In this document: piece by piece, positions 6,566 through 13,697 of the stretch
Numbering within the stretch: the first letter of the stretch is position 1
Layout of the letters: each line of letters begins with the position of its first letter
Source of the DNA: Bauldia sp.
GTDB taxonomy: Bacteria; Pseudomonadota; Alphaproteobacteria; Rhizobiales; Kaistiaceae
Direction: 5' to 3'
Length of the DNA: 14,772 nucleotides
Assembly (NCBI GenBank): GCA_020442095.1
Contig: JAGRKY010000198.1
Location: forward strand, 1-14,772
Translations under genes and position numbers: made by a program
The notes under the pieces: model-generated
Database searches by the model: none
What the model saw: the letters and a program-made list of their open reading frames with translations, nothing else
What the model was told of the DNA's origin: nothing

Positions 6566-7663
6566 TCAGTCGAGCGCCCCGGCCTCGAGGCCGACCGGCA
6601 ACGCCGCCGGCCGTTCCGGCCGGCTTTCGATCGCGATGTGCCTGCCCTCATCGGAGGAGCGCTGGAACGCCTCCATCACCTCGAGGACATGGAAGGCGAG
6701 TTCGCCGCTGGCGCGATGCGGACGTCCGGTCCGGATCGCATGCGCCATGTCGGCGACCCCGATGATCCGGAAGTTGCCATCGGCATAGCCATGCTCGGTC
6801 GCCACCGTCCGCCAGTCCTCGTCGGCGGTCGCGATCCCGATCTCGCCGCCGAAATTGTTCGGGTCGGGGACCGACATCGCGCCCGCACTGCCGTAGATCT
6901 CGATCGGCCGGTGGCGGTGACGCGCGACATCGAAGCTCATCACGACCGTCACGACCGCGCCCGAAACGAATTCGAGCGTACCGGCGACGTGGGTCGCCAC
7001 CTCGACCGGGACGACCGTGCCGTTGAGCGGCTCGCTGGTGATCGTCCGCTCCGCCCGGGTCCGCGAGGCGATACCGGAGACGCGACGGACCGGACCCAGC
7101 AAGTTGACGAGATCGGTGATGTAATAGGGTCCCATGTCGAGCATCGGCCCGCCGCCGACCAGGTAGTAGAAGCCCGGATTGGGATGCCAGCGCTCGTGGC
7201 CCGGGCACATGAAGAAGGCGGTTCCGGCGATTGGCGTCCCGATCGCTCCCCCGTCGATCAGCTTGCGGCAGGTCTGGTGGGCACCGCCGAGAAACGTGTC
7301 CGGCGCACAGCCGACCCGAACGCCCCTGTCGCGCGCGGTAGCCAGCAGCGGCCTCGCTTCGGCGACGGTGACGGCGAGCGGCTTTTCCGAATGGACATGC
7401 TTGCCGGCATCGATTGCCCTGAGGCCGATTTCGACATGCGCCAGCGGCACCGTCAGGTTGATGACGACCTCAATGTCCGGATCGGCGAGCAGCGCGTCGA
7501 CGGATTTCGCCGCGATCCCGAATTCCTGCCCACGCGATCGCGCCGCATCGGGGTTGATATCGGCCACCGCCCTGACGTCGAGGATCGGGAAGCCTGCCGC
7601 CGCCCGGAGATAGGCGGCGCTGATATTGCCGCAGCCGACAATGCCTGTTCCGACGCGCTGCAA
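6566..7663 (-). CDS. Gfo/Idh/MocA-family oxidoreductase (ThuB-like)
   Basis: 365 residues. The N-terminal NAD(P)-binding Rossmann fold carries GIVGCGNIS (7-15, GxGxxG) and the family hallmark HSEKPLAV (91-98). The C-terminal domain has GGGPMLDMGPYYITDLVNLL (170-189), with Tyr where many members have the catalytic His. It presumably oxidises a sugar or sugar derivative. The start is TTG at 7663: the Rossmann strand begins at residue 6, no other start codon fits, and GGAGG lies four bases upstream. It is followed by the ThuA-domain gene after 26 bases, the same pairing as thuB/thuA in rhizobia, although there the order differs. The use of TTG may hold translation low. A TTGTG-C-CACAA palindrome at 7705-7715 lies in its promoter region. 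Confidence 0.88.
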   Translation of the reverse strand: MQRVGTGIVGCGNISAAYLRAAAGFPILDVRAVADINPDAARSRGQEFGIAAKSVDALLADPDIEVVINLTVPLAHVEIGLRAIDAGKHVHSEKPLAVTVAEARPLLATARDRGVRVGCAPDTFLGGAHQTCRKLIDGGAIGTPIAGTAFFMCPGHERWHPNPGFYYLVGGGPMLDMGPYYITDLVNLLGPVRRVSGIASRTRAERTITSEPLNGTVVPVEVATHVAGTLEFVSGAVVTVVMSFDVARHRHRPIEIYGSAGAMSVPDPNNFGGEIGIATADEDWRTVATEHGYADGNFRIIGVADMAHAIRTGRPHRASGELAFHVLEVMEAFQRSSDEGRHIAIESRPERPAALPVGLEAGALD

Positions 7664-7704
7664 GGGTCCTCCCGACCGTCTCGATTCGATGACGCGACGT
7701 CTGC

Positions 7705-7715
7705 TTGTGCCACAA
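7705..7715. promoter_or_regulatory. Short inverted repeat upstream of the ThuB-like gene
   Basis: TTGTG-C-CACAA is an 11-base interrupted palindrome 42 to 52 bases upstream of the TTG start. It sits between the terminator at 7768-7803 and the coding start, where the promoter of the operon must be. It could be a sugar-repressor half of an operator, but a palindrome this short can occur by chance. Confidence 0.25.
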
Positions 7716-7767
7716 ACTGCGGTTGAGCGCGAACCTCGATTCCGGCCGGTTCCCGTCGATCGGACAA

Positions 7768-7803
7768 GAAAAAAGGGCCAGCTCCATCACAGAGCGGCCC
7801 TTT
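7768..7803 (-). terminator. Intrinsic terminator of the 61-residue protein gene
   Basis: Read leftward, AAAGGGCC (7803-7796) and GCT pair with AGC and GGCCCTTT (7779-7772), an 11-bp stem with one bulged base and a 9-base loop. The transcript then continues into TTTTTTCTT. This is a classical intrinsic terminator for leftward transcription. It lies 26 bases beyond the stop of the small gene and insulates the ThuB-like operon from it. Confidence 0.85.
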
Positions 7804-7829
7804 CGATACCCGGCCTTCGCGGCCAGGCC

Positions 7830-8015
7830 TCACTTTCCGGGATTTCTCCGGCCCGAGGTAGCGTTGCGCGCGGCCGGTGCCGACGGCGCTGCTATGCCGG
7901 AAAACACATAGCGCGCAGCGGTCGCGAGAAACTGGCGGACATTGCCGTCCGTCTCGCTCCATTCGTCTGCAGAAAAAAGATCGGACGCAAACCGTCCGGC
8001 AGTGATATCCGTCAT
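7830..8015 (-). CDS. Small protein of unknown function, 61 residues
   Basis: I do not recognise this protein. It is called real because GGGGAGGACGCG precedes the ATG at 8015 (strong Shine-Dalgarno site), a strong terminator follows 26 bases after the stop, and a CRP-type site with a fitting -10 lies upstream. The N-terminal 25 residues are acidic (MTDITAGRF, SADEWSETDG), then NVRQFLATAARYVF (25-38) could form an amphipathic helix, and the tail is Ala/Pro-rich and basic (RNATSGRRNPGK). It has no signal peptide or full membrane helix. It lies 126 bases downstream of the type I secretion operon, on the same strand but apparently in its own transcription unit. A start at ATG 8060 would give 76 residues but has no Shine-Dalgarno site and falls at the predicted transcription start. 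Confidence 0.55.
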   Translation of the reverse strand: MTDITAGRFASDLFSADEWSETDGNVRQFLATAARYVFSGIAAPSAPAARNATSGRRNPGK

Positions 8016-8060
8016 CGCGTCCTCCCCGGCGTCATCGCCTGATCCAGTCCGTGTTCCCAT

Positions 8061-8080
8061 CGTCGTGAAAATAGACGACG
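8061..8080. promoter_or_regulatory. Inverted repeat over the predicted -10 region of the small gene
   Basis: CGTCGT (8061-8066) and ACGACG (8075-8080) form a 6-bp inverted repeat around GAAAATAG. The possible leftward -10 hexamer TATTTT (8073-8068) is inside the spacer. A repressor bound here, or DNA cruciform formation, would cover the -10; this is inference. Confidence 0.3.
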
Positions 8081-8094
8081 TGGCGTTAACCGTC

Positions 8095-8110
8095 TGTGAT
8101 CGGCATCACA
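8095..8110 (-). promoter_or_regulatory. CRP-type binding site upstream of the 61-residue protein gene
   Basis: TGTGATCGGCATCACA matches the canonical CRP pattern TGTGA-N6-TCACA at all ten positions. The possible -10 TATTTT at 8073-8068 would put transcription start near 8061 and the centre of this site at -41.5, the class II activation position known from E. coli CRP. Which CRP/FNR-family protein would bind in this organism is not known. Confidence 0.6.
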
Positions 8111-8141
8111 TGATTTCGCGCCGCGAACGGTTTTTTTCCGC

Positions 8142-9488
8142 TCACCGTTCCCGGAAGGTATGCATGATCTGGTCGCCGAGCGGCCGGACAAGGTAGGACA
8201 GCACAGTCCGCTCGCCGGTCGAGATGAAGACCTCCACCGGCATGCCGGGAACCAGCTTCGTGCCGAGATCGTCGAGGGCCTTCTGCGGGACCGTGACGCG
8301 CACCCGGTAGTAGCCCTGTCCCGTCCGCTCGTCGATCACCACGTCGGGCGAGATCGTCTCGACGGTGCCCTCATACTCGGGCGTGTTGCGGCTGCCAAAA
8401 CCGGTGAAGCGGAGCACCGCCTCCTGGTTCGGATGGACCCGGTCGACCTCCTGGGGCTTGACCGGCGCCTCGACGACGAGGAGGTCCTTCTCGGGCACGA
8501 CCAGCATGATCTGCTCGCCCTTGCCGACCACGCCACCGACGGTGTGCACGGCAACCTGATAAACGGTGCCGCTGATCGGCGCCGTGATGTCCTGGCGCCT
8601 GAGCTGGTCGTCCGCCGCGATCTTGCGTTCGGTCAGCTCGTTGATCTTGGAACCGGCATCGGCAAGTTCGCGCGACACCTCGCTGCGAACATCCTGATCG
8701 ACCTGGAGTATCTGCAGCTCTGCCTGGGCGACCTCCGCGCCAATCTGGGCCGCGGAGGCGACGAGCTGGCCATACTGGCCGTCGAGCTGGGCGAGCCGGC
8801 GCTCGGCGTCGGCCATCCGGTCGGTGCCGACGAGGTCCTTCTTCCGCAATTCGCGCAGACCGGCGACCTCATCCTTGGTCAGGTCGATCTGGCGGCTGAC
8901 GGCATCTTCCTGCGCCTTGACGCCAACCAGCTGCTGCTCGAGCTCGGCGATCTTCTTGCGCAGTTGCTCCTTCTGCCCCTCACGGGCGGCCAGGCGCAGC
9001 TCGAAGGCCCGCTTCTCGATCGACATCGCCTCCGCCACCTCGGGCACCGACGCCCGGGAAGTCAGCGAGTCGGGGAAGGTCAGCTCCGTCAGGCCGCTGC
9101 GCTCGGCCTGGAGCCGCGCCCTGCGGGCGACTTCCTCGTCGAGGCCCTTGGTGATGATCGCGAGGTTGGCGGCGGCCATCGTCGGGTCCAGCTTGACAAG
9201 GACTTCGCCCGCCTCGACATGATCGCCGTCCTTGACGTTGATCTCGGTCACGGTACCGCCGTCGGCGTGCTGGATGCGCTTGACGTTGGAACTGACGACA
9301 AGCCGCCCGCCGGTCACCACGGCGGACGCGAAATTCAACGTCGCCGCCATGCCGCCGAGACCGAAGACAAGGACGCAGAAGGCCAGGCCACCGACGAACA
9401 GATGACGTCGCAATCCGCTGCGGATCGACGTCTTGTGGGGGTGCTCCTTCTTCGGCGCCGCCAGCACAAACGAGCCCTGGTCGCTCAT
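8142..9488 (-). CDS. Type I secretion membrane fusion protein, HlyD/PrtE family
   Basis: 448 residues. A short cytoplasmic N-terminus is followed by one membrane segment (about 30-52), a half-lipoyl motif HADGGTVTEINVKDGDHVEAG (74-94, beginning of the hairpin domain), a long alpha-helical coiled coil (about 112-297), the second half-lipoyl motif DITAPISGTVYQ (300-311), and a C-terminal beta-barrel. This is the adaptor that spans the periplasm between an inner-membrane ABC exporter and an outer-membrane TolC-type channel. ATG 9488 overlaps the stop of the exporter gene as ATGA, showing translational coupling, and has GAGG upstream. The open frame continues far upstream inside the exporter gene, but that extension is only the shadow of the exporter. 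No TolC homologue is in the window. Confidence 0.93.
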   Translation of the reverse strand: MSDQGSFVLAAPKKEHPHKTSIRSGLRRHLFVGGLAFCVLVFGLGGMAATLNFASAVVTGGRLVVSSNVKRIQHADGGTVTEINVKDGDHVEAGEVLVKLDPTMAAANLAIITKGLDEEVARRARLQAERSGLTELTFPDSLTSRASVPEVAEAMSIEKRAFELRLAAREGQKEQLRKKIAELEQQLVGVKAQEDAVSRQIDLTKDEVAGLRELRKKDLVGTDRMADAERRLAQLDGQYGQLVASAAQIGAEVAQAELQILQVDQDVRSEVSRELADAGSKINELTERKIAADDQLRRQDITAPISGTVYQVAVHTVGGVVGKGEQIMLVVPEKDLLVVEAPVKPQEVDRVHPNQEAVLRFTGFGSRNTPEYEGTVETISPDVVIDERTGQGYYRVRVTVPQKALDDLGTKLVPGMPVEVFISTGERTVLSYLVRPLGDQIMHTFRER

Positions 9489-11239
9489 GTCGTCGCCTCT
9501 TCGCGCTGTTGTTGATCCTTGATCGCCGCCGCGGAAGGCTTCAGCACCTTGCGCAGGACTTCGTCCTTCTCGCCAAAGGCGGCGACGCCGCCGTTGACCA
9601 TGGCAAGCGCCATATCGACCGCCTCGAGTGCGCTCGGCCGATGGGCGACCACGATGGCGATTCCGCCACGCTTGCGAACCGACATGATCGCACGGCTGAG
9701 GGCGGCATCGCCTTCGGCGTCGAGATTGGAATTGGGCTCGTCGAGGACGACGAGGAAGGGATCGCGATAGAGCGCGCGGGCAAGCGCGACGCGCTGGCGC
9801 TGGCCGGCGGACAGGGCCGACCCGCCTTCGCCGATATCGGTCGAATATCCGTTCGGCATGTGCAGGATCAGGTCGTGCACGCCGGCGGCCTGGGCCGCCG
9901 CGACGATCTGGGGCGGCTCGGCATCCGGCTCGAAGCGCGAGATGTTCTCGGCGATCGTCCCGGCGAAGAGCTCGACGTCCTGCGGCAGGTATCCGATGTG
10001 CCGGCCTAGGGCATCGGGATGCCATTGCTCCAGCGCGGCACCATCGAGCCTGACCCGGCCGCGTGCCGGCGACCAGGCGCCGATGACGACCCGGACCAGC
10101 GAGGACTTGCCGGCGCCGCTCGGCCCGATGACGCCAAGCGCGTTCCCGGCCCGCAAGGTGAAGCTGACATCGACCACCGAGGGCCGGTTCGACCCCGGCG
10201 GCACGACCGCGAGATTCTCGACATCGAGGCTCGCCTTCGGTTGCGGCAGGGGCATCGGGTCCTCGGTCGCCGGAAACTGGGCGAGCAGGCGGTTCAGCCG
10301 GTTCCAGGCCTGGCGGCTGCCAACGAAGCCGCGCCAGTTGGCGACCAGTTGCTCGATCGGCTGCAGCGCGCGGGCGCCGAGGATCGACGCGGCGATGATG
10401 GTCCCGAAGGAAGCGCCGTGCTCGATCACCAGATAGGCGCCGAGGGCGAGCAGCGCCGACTGGAACATCATGCGGAATACCTTGGAGGCGCCGGAGAAGG
10501 CGCCCGACCGCTCGAGCACCCGCAGGTGGCTCGCCTCGTAGGACCGGTTGACCTCGCCCCAGCGTTCGGCGAGCCGGCCGGACATGCCGAGCGCCCGCAG
10601 CACCTCGGCGTTTCGCCGCCCGGCCTCGATCACCGCGAAGCGCTGGCTGCTCTTCTCGGATGCTTCCAGCGAGGCGGCGCCGACCGACAGGTCCGTCGCC
10701 AGCGTCAGGAAGAAGATGACCGTCGCGCCGAAGATGACGGCGTAACCGATCAGCGGATCGATCAGGAAGCAGATCGTCACCTGGATCGGAAGGAACGGCA
10801 TGTCGGCGAAGGCGGCGGGACCGCCGGAAGAGACGAAGGTCCGGATCTGATCGAGGTCGCGCAGGGGCTGGAGGCCGTCGCCCGGCAGCTTGTTGCGCAG
10901 CGGCATGGTGACCACCGCCTTGAACACCTTCGGATGGACGACTTCATCCAGATAGGCGCCGATCCTGACCAGAATGCGCGCCCTGATCTGGTCGAAGAAG
11001 CCGAGCGACATGTAAAGCAATGCGGCGATGGCGGCGAGCGCGAGCAGCGTCGGGATGCTCTGGCTCGGAACCACGCGATCATAGACCTGCAGCATGAAGA
11101 GCGGACCGGTCAGGGTCAGGATATTCATGATGCCGCTGAAGATGATGATGCCGACGAGGGCCCGCCGGCAATCGTAAATGGCGGAAGCCAGTTCCGACCG
11201 GCCGGAGACAGCGGCTGAGGCGTTTGATCGAGAAGCCAC
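9485..11239 (-). CDS. Type I secretion ABC transporter, PrtD family permease/ATPase
   Basis: 584 residues from GTG 11239, nine bases after GAGGA (11253-11249). A TTG at 11248 would abut that Shine-Dalgarno site and is less likely. The membrane domain has about six helices (about 30-55, 63-81, 150-185, 258-290). The nucleotide-binding domain has Walker A GPSGAGKSS (372-380), Q-loop LPQD (418-421), signature LSAGQRQR (476-483), Walker B LVVLDEP (496-502) followed by NSNLDAEG, and the H-loop His at 533. The N-terminus lacks a C39 peptidase or C39-like domain, as in PrtD exporters of proteases and RTX-type proteins rather than bacteriocin exporters. It forms an operon with the HlyD-type adaptor, overlapping by four bases. 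The exported protein is not identified; no RTX repeat protein is in the window. A CRP-type site lies about 100 bases upstream. Confidence 0.93.
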   Translation of the reverse strand: MASRSNASAAVSGRSELASAIYDCRRALVGIIIFSGIMNILTLTGPLFMLQVYDRVVPSQSIPTLLALAAIAALLYMSLGFFDQIRARILVRIGAYLDEVVHPKVFKAVVTMPLRNKLPGDGLQPLRDLDQIRTFVSSGGPAAFADMPFLPIQVTICFLIDPLIGYAVIFGATVIFFLTLATDLSVGAASLEASEKSSQRFAVIEAGRRNAEVLRALGMSGRLAERWGEVNRSYEASHLRVLERSGAFSGASKVFRMMFQSALLALGAYLVIEHGASFGTIIAASILGARALQPIEQLVANWRGFVGSRQAWNRLNRLLAQFPATEDPMPLPQPKASLDVENLAVVPPGSNRPSVVDVSFTLRAGNALGVIGPSGAGKSSLVRVVIGAWSPARGRVRLDGAALEQWHPDALGRHIGYLPQDVELFAGTIAENISRFEPDAEPPQIVAAAQAAGVHDLILHMPNGYSTDIGEGGSALSAGQRQRVALARALYRDPFLVVLDEPNSNLDAEGDAALSRAIMSVRKRGGIAIVVAHRPSALEAVDMALAMVNGGVAAFGEKDEVLRKVLKPSAAAIKDQQQREEATT

Positions 11240-11629
11240 CCGGGACAATCCTCACATCGGCGAAAAAACGAACATCGTCGCAGCGCAGCCTATCGCACGC
11301 CGGTCTCGCGATAATTAACGAAAGACGACCATCGGCAGTGACGCCCGTCACATCGCGTGAGCGTATATAGCCTGTTTTCGAACAAAAGATTATTCATCTC
11401 TGTCCATTTTCACGCCAGCAGGACTCCATCCCGGCGATCCTGTCTCCAAATGCCGCGCCGTCCCGCGATCAGTTGACGTCGGGACGGCCCCATGTAGGTT
11501 GCCGGTACCTTTAGTCATTCGGGGATGGTCATTTTGGGGCACCAGCACGGCGGCATCGCGGCTTGCGACGGCGACCGGTCGCGCGCCTGCATTCCGGCTG
11601 AAAAGTCGCACGGGGCTGTCTAGCGGGGC
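11240..11629. other. Divergent intergenic region between the secretion operon and the FAD oxidoreductase gene
   Basis: 390 bases without a credible gene. It contains the CRP-type site at 11337-11352, AT-rich stretches at 11311-11320 and 11361-11395 that could hold promoters for either direction, and a GC-rich part up to the oxidoreductase start in which I see no clear signal. Confidence 0.5.
11337..11352 (-). promoter_or_regulatory. CRP-type binding site upstream of the type I secretion operon
   Basis: AGTGACGCCCGTCACA matches TGTGA-N6-TCACA at nine of ten positions; read leftward it is TGTGA-CGGGCG-TCACT. A leftward hexamer AATTAT at 11316-11311 could be the -10, giving a start near 11304 and placing the site at about -40.5, again near the class II position. 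A second AT-rich hexamer, TATATA at 11364-11369, lies on the other side, so the promoter assignment is uncertain. Confidence 0.5.
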
Positions 11630-12862
11630 ATGGCGACGATCGCGGTCATCGGCGGCGGAATCGTCGGTTGTGCCGTCGCGGCATGGCTGATCGCCGATGG
11701 GCACAAGGTGACGGTCTTCGAACGGGCGATCAACGAGCGCCCGGCTTCCGGCGGCAATGCCGGCCTGATCGCGCTGCCCGAGATCACGCCGCTCGCCCGA
11801 CCGGGAATTCTTGCGTCGGTTCCGGGATGGCTCCTCGATCCGCTGGGGCCGCTTGCCCTGCGCACCCGCGACGTGCCGCGCCTCCTGCCATTTCTCACGC
11901 GCTTCCTGGCGGCGTCGCGGCCGGCGCGGGTCGAGGAATCGACCGAGGCGCTCGCAGGCCTGATGGCTTCCGCCCTCGCCGACCACCAGGAGCTGGCGCG
12001 ACGGGCCGGGCTTTCCGGTCATATGCAGAGGACGGGCGCGCTCCACATCATCGACGGACCCGGCGCCTATCAGGAAGCAAGGGCGGAGTGGACGATACGG
12101 CGACGCCACGGGATCGAGGTCAACGAGATCGCGCCGGAAGCAGCGCGGCGCATGGTGCCGGCGCTCGGCGGCCGCTTCACCAACGCCGTCTTCGTCCCCG
12201 ACTACTGGATGGTATCGAGCCCGGCCGCGATCCTCGAGGCGCTGCGGCAGCGCATTGCCGCTTCGGCCACGCTGTCGCGAAGCGACATCGTCACCATCCA
12301 CCGCGACGACCGCGAGGTATCGGTGATCACATCCGAGGGGGGAGACCTGCCCTTCGACCGGATCGTCGTCGCGGCGGGTGTCTGGTCGCGTGATCTCGTC
12401 CGCGATCTCGGGCTGAAGGTGCTTCTCGAGGCCGAGCGCGGCTACAACATCACCTTCTCCGGCAACCCGGTCGGGCTGTCGGTGCCGCTCGTCCTTGCCC
12501 AGTTCGGCATTGCGGTGACACCGCTCGCCGACGGATTGCGTGTCGGCGGAGCCGTCGAGCTCGCCTCTCCCGAGGCGCCGGCCAACTTCATGCGCAGCGA
12601 GGCGATGCGCCGCACGCTGCGGCGCTACATGCCGACGCTACCGGAAACGGGCGGCTCGGAATGGATGGGACGCCGCCCGTCGACCCCCGATTCGCTGCCG
12701 GTCATCGGCCGCGATCCGCGCGATCCGCGAATCGTCTTCGCCTTCGGCCACGGCCATCTGGGACTGACTCTCTCCGCGGTCACTGCCCGCCATGTCTCGG
12801 CGATGGTCGCCGGGCGCGGCGACAGGCAGCTCCTGCCCTTCGGGATAGAGCGTTTCCAGTAG
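11630..12862 (+). CDS. FAD-dependent oxidoreductase, D-amino acid dehydrogenase (DadA/DAO) family
   Basis: 410 residues. The N-terminus begins with the FAD-binding motif IAVIGGGIVG (4-13; G8, G10, G13) and E31 ends the second strand, so ATG 11630 is at the right place, although its Shine-Dalgarno site is weak. RGYNITF in the central substrate domain, GRRPSTPDSLPVIG (347-360) and FGHGHLGLTLS (372-382) are typical of DadA-like proteins, which are usually 410-430 residues. Such enzymes oxidise D-amino acids or N-substituted glycines to the keto acid and ammonia or amine, passing electrons to the respiratory chain or oxygen. The substrate here is not determined, and no amino acid racemase or RidA gene adjoins it. 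It ends 24 bases from the stop codon of the convergent carbonic anhydrase gene. Confidence 0.88.
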   Translation: MATIAVIGGGIVGCAVAAWLIADGHKVTVFERAINERPASGGNAGLIALPEITPLARPGILASVPGWLLDPLGPLALRTRDVPRLLPFLTRFLAASRPARVEESTEALAGLMASALADHQELARRAGLSGHMQRTGALHIIDGPGAYQEARAEWTIRRRHGIEVNEIAPEAARRMVPALGGRFTNAVFVPDYWMVSSPAAILEALRQRIAASATLSRSDIVTIHRDDREVSVITSEGGDLPFDRIVVAAGVWSRDLVRDLGLKVLLEAERGYNITFSGNPVGLSVPLVLAQFGIAVTPLADGLRVGGAVELASPEAPANFMRSEAMRRTLRRYMPTLPETGGSEWMGRRPSTPDSLPVIGRDPRDPRIVFAFGHGHLGLTLSAVTARHVSAMVAGRGDRQLLPFGIERFQ

Positions 12863-12887
12863 GCGGGCGTCGGGACCCGTTTCCCGC
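12863..12887. terminator. Possible shared bidirectional terminator
   Basis: GCGGG (12863-12867) pairs with CCCGC (12883-12887), with an inner CGGG-A-CCCG hairpin (12871-12879). It fills the 24-base gap between two convergent stop codons. There is no good T-run in either direction, so termination is a guess from position. Confidence 0.3.
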
Positions 12888-13537
12888 TAGTCTGCGGCGA
12901 CCTTGCCCAGGAACATCGGGTCCTGCGGGCCGACGTGCCGGTTTTCCCGGCTGCGCGAGCACAGGCCCTTCAGGATGCCGTCCCGGATGCTGTAGACCCA
13001 GCCTTCGACGAGCACATCTTCGCCGCGGTCCCAGGCATCCTGGATGATGGTCGTGGCGCAGACATTATGGACCTGTTCGACGACATTCAGCTCGCACAGC
13101 CGGTCGAGCACCTCCTCCTCGTCGTGGATATGCTCGAAGCGATCGGCATGCAGCCGGTGGACATTGCGGATGTGGCGCAGCCAGTTGTCGATCAGCCCGT
13201 GGTTCTCGCAGGACATGGCCGCGCGGACGCCGCCGCAGCCATAATGACCGCAGACGATGATGTGGCGGACCTTGAGGACCTCGACCGCGAACTGGATCAC
13301 CGAAAGGCAATTGAGATCCGAGGGCACGACGACGTTGGCGATGTTGCGGTGGACGAAGACCTCGCCCGGCGGCAGATCGAGAAGCTCGTTCGCCGGAACC
13401 CGGCTGTCCGAACATCCGATCCACAGGAAATCCGGGCTCTGCTGTGCGGCGAGCTTGAGGAAATAGTCCGGCGTGGCCTGCTTTATGCGCTCGGCCCACC
13501 GCTGGTTGCGGATGAAGAGATCATGGAACTTCGACAT
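12887..13537 (-). CDS. can: Beta-class carbonic anhydrase
   Basis: 216 residues. It interconverts CO2 and bicarbonate in the cytoplasm, supplying bicarbonate for carboxylations. The zinc ligands C42, H98 and C101 and the D44-R46 pair (CSDSR, 42-46) are at the same numbers as in E. coli Can, and the flanks VFVHRNIANVV (60-70) and VCGHYGCGGVRAA (95-107) are typical. MSKFHDLF at the start fits the family. The ATG at 13537 has GGAGG about 13 bases upstream, farther than usual, so translation initiation may be weak or helped by mRNA structure; no alternative start fits. The open frame extends upstream through the next gene, but that part is not homologous. It is divergent from the HugZ-like gene. 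Confidence 0.93.
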   Translation of the reverse strand: MSKFHDLFIRNQRWAERIKQATPDYFLKLAAQQSPDFLWIGCSDSRVPANELLDLPPGEVFVHRNIANVVVPSDLNCLSVIQFAVEVLKVRHIIVCGHYGCGGVRAAMSCENHGLIDNWLRHIRNVHRLHADRFEHIHDEEEVLDRLCELNVVEQVHNVCATTIIQDAWDRGEDVLVEGWVYSIRDGILKGLCSRSRENRHVGPQDPMFLGKVAAD

Positions 13538-13570
13538 CAGGAAAATCGATCCTCCGCGAGACGCCGGAAC

Positions 13571-13600
13571 TTGGTCAAACCAAAGCCGTCTTACAACGGC
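13571..13600. promoter_or_regulatory. Two adjacent inverted repeats between can and the HugZ-like gene
   Basis: TTGGT-CAA-ACCAA (13571-13583) is followed one base later by GCCGT-CTTACA-ACGGC (13585-13600). Both are perfect. They lie 34 to 63 bases upstream of the carbonic anhydrase start, so they may be operators or 5' leader hairpins of that gene. No regulator is suggested by the sequence. Confidence 0.3.
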
Positions 13601-13697
13601 CTGATGATGGGGGGACATAGGGCCCGAACGAAAACCGTCGACCCGGGACCCGGGAATGGATACGGAAATTCGAATCGACGCAAGCCGGGGAGAGACG

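Noticed and set aside
8136..8161. Hairpin GAACGGT/ACCGTTC around the adaptor-gene stop codon as terminator of the secretion operon
   Set aside because: The 7-bp stem has a 12-base loop containing the stop codon and no T-run follows in the leftward direction.
8160..9515. A 451-codon plus-strand frame
   Set aside because: It is antisense to the HlyD-type gene, which has clear domains; long antisense frames are expected at this G+C.
10019..11218. A 399-codon plus-strand frame
   Set aside because: It is antisense to the ABC exporter gene and rich in Arg, Asp and Gly with no family resemblance.
11390..12301. A 303-codon minus-strand frame
   Set aside because: It is mostly antisense to the FAD oxidoreductase gene and its start lies well inside that gene.
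13641..13655. Tandem ACCCGGG-type repeat before the HugZ-like gene
   Set aside because: Only two short units; no sign of a longer array or a function.
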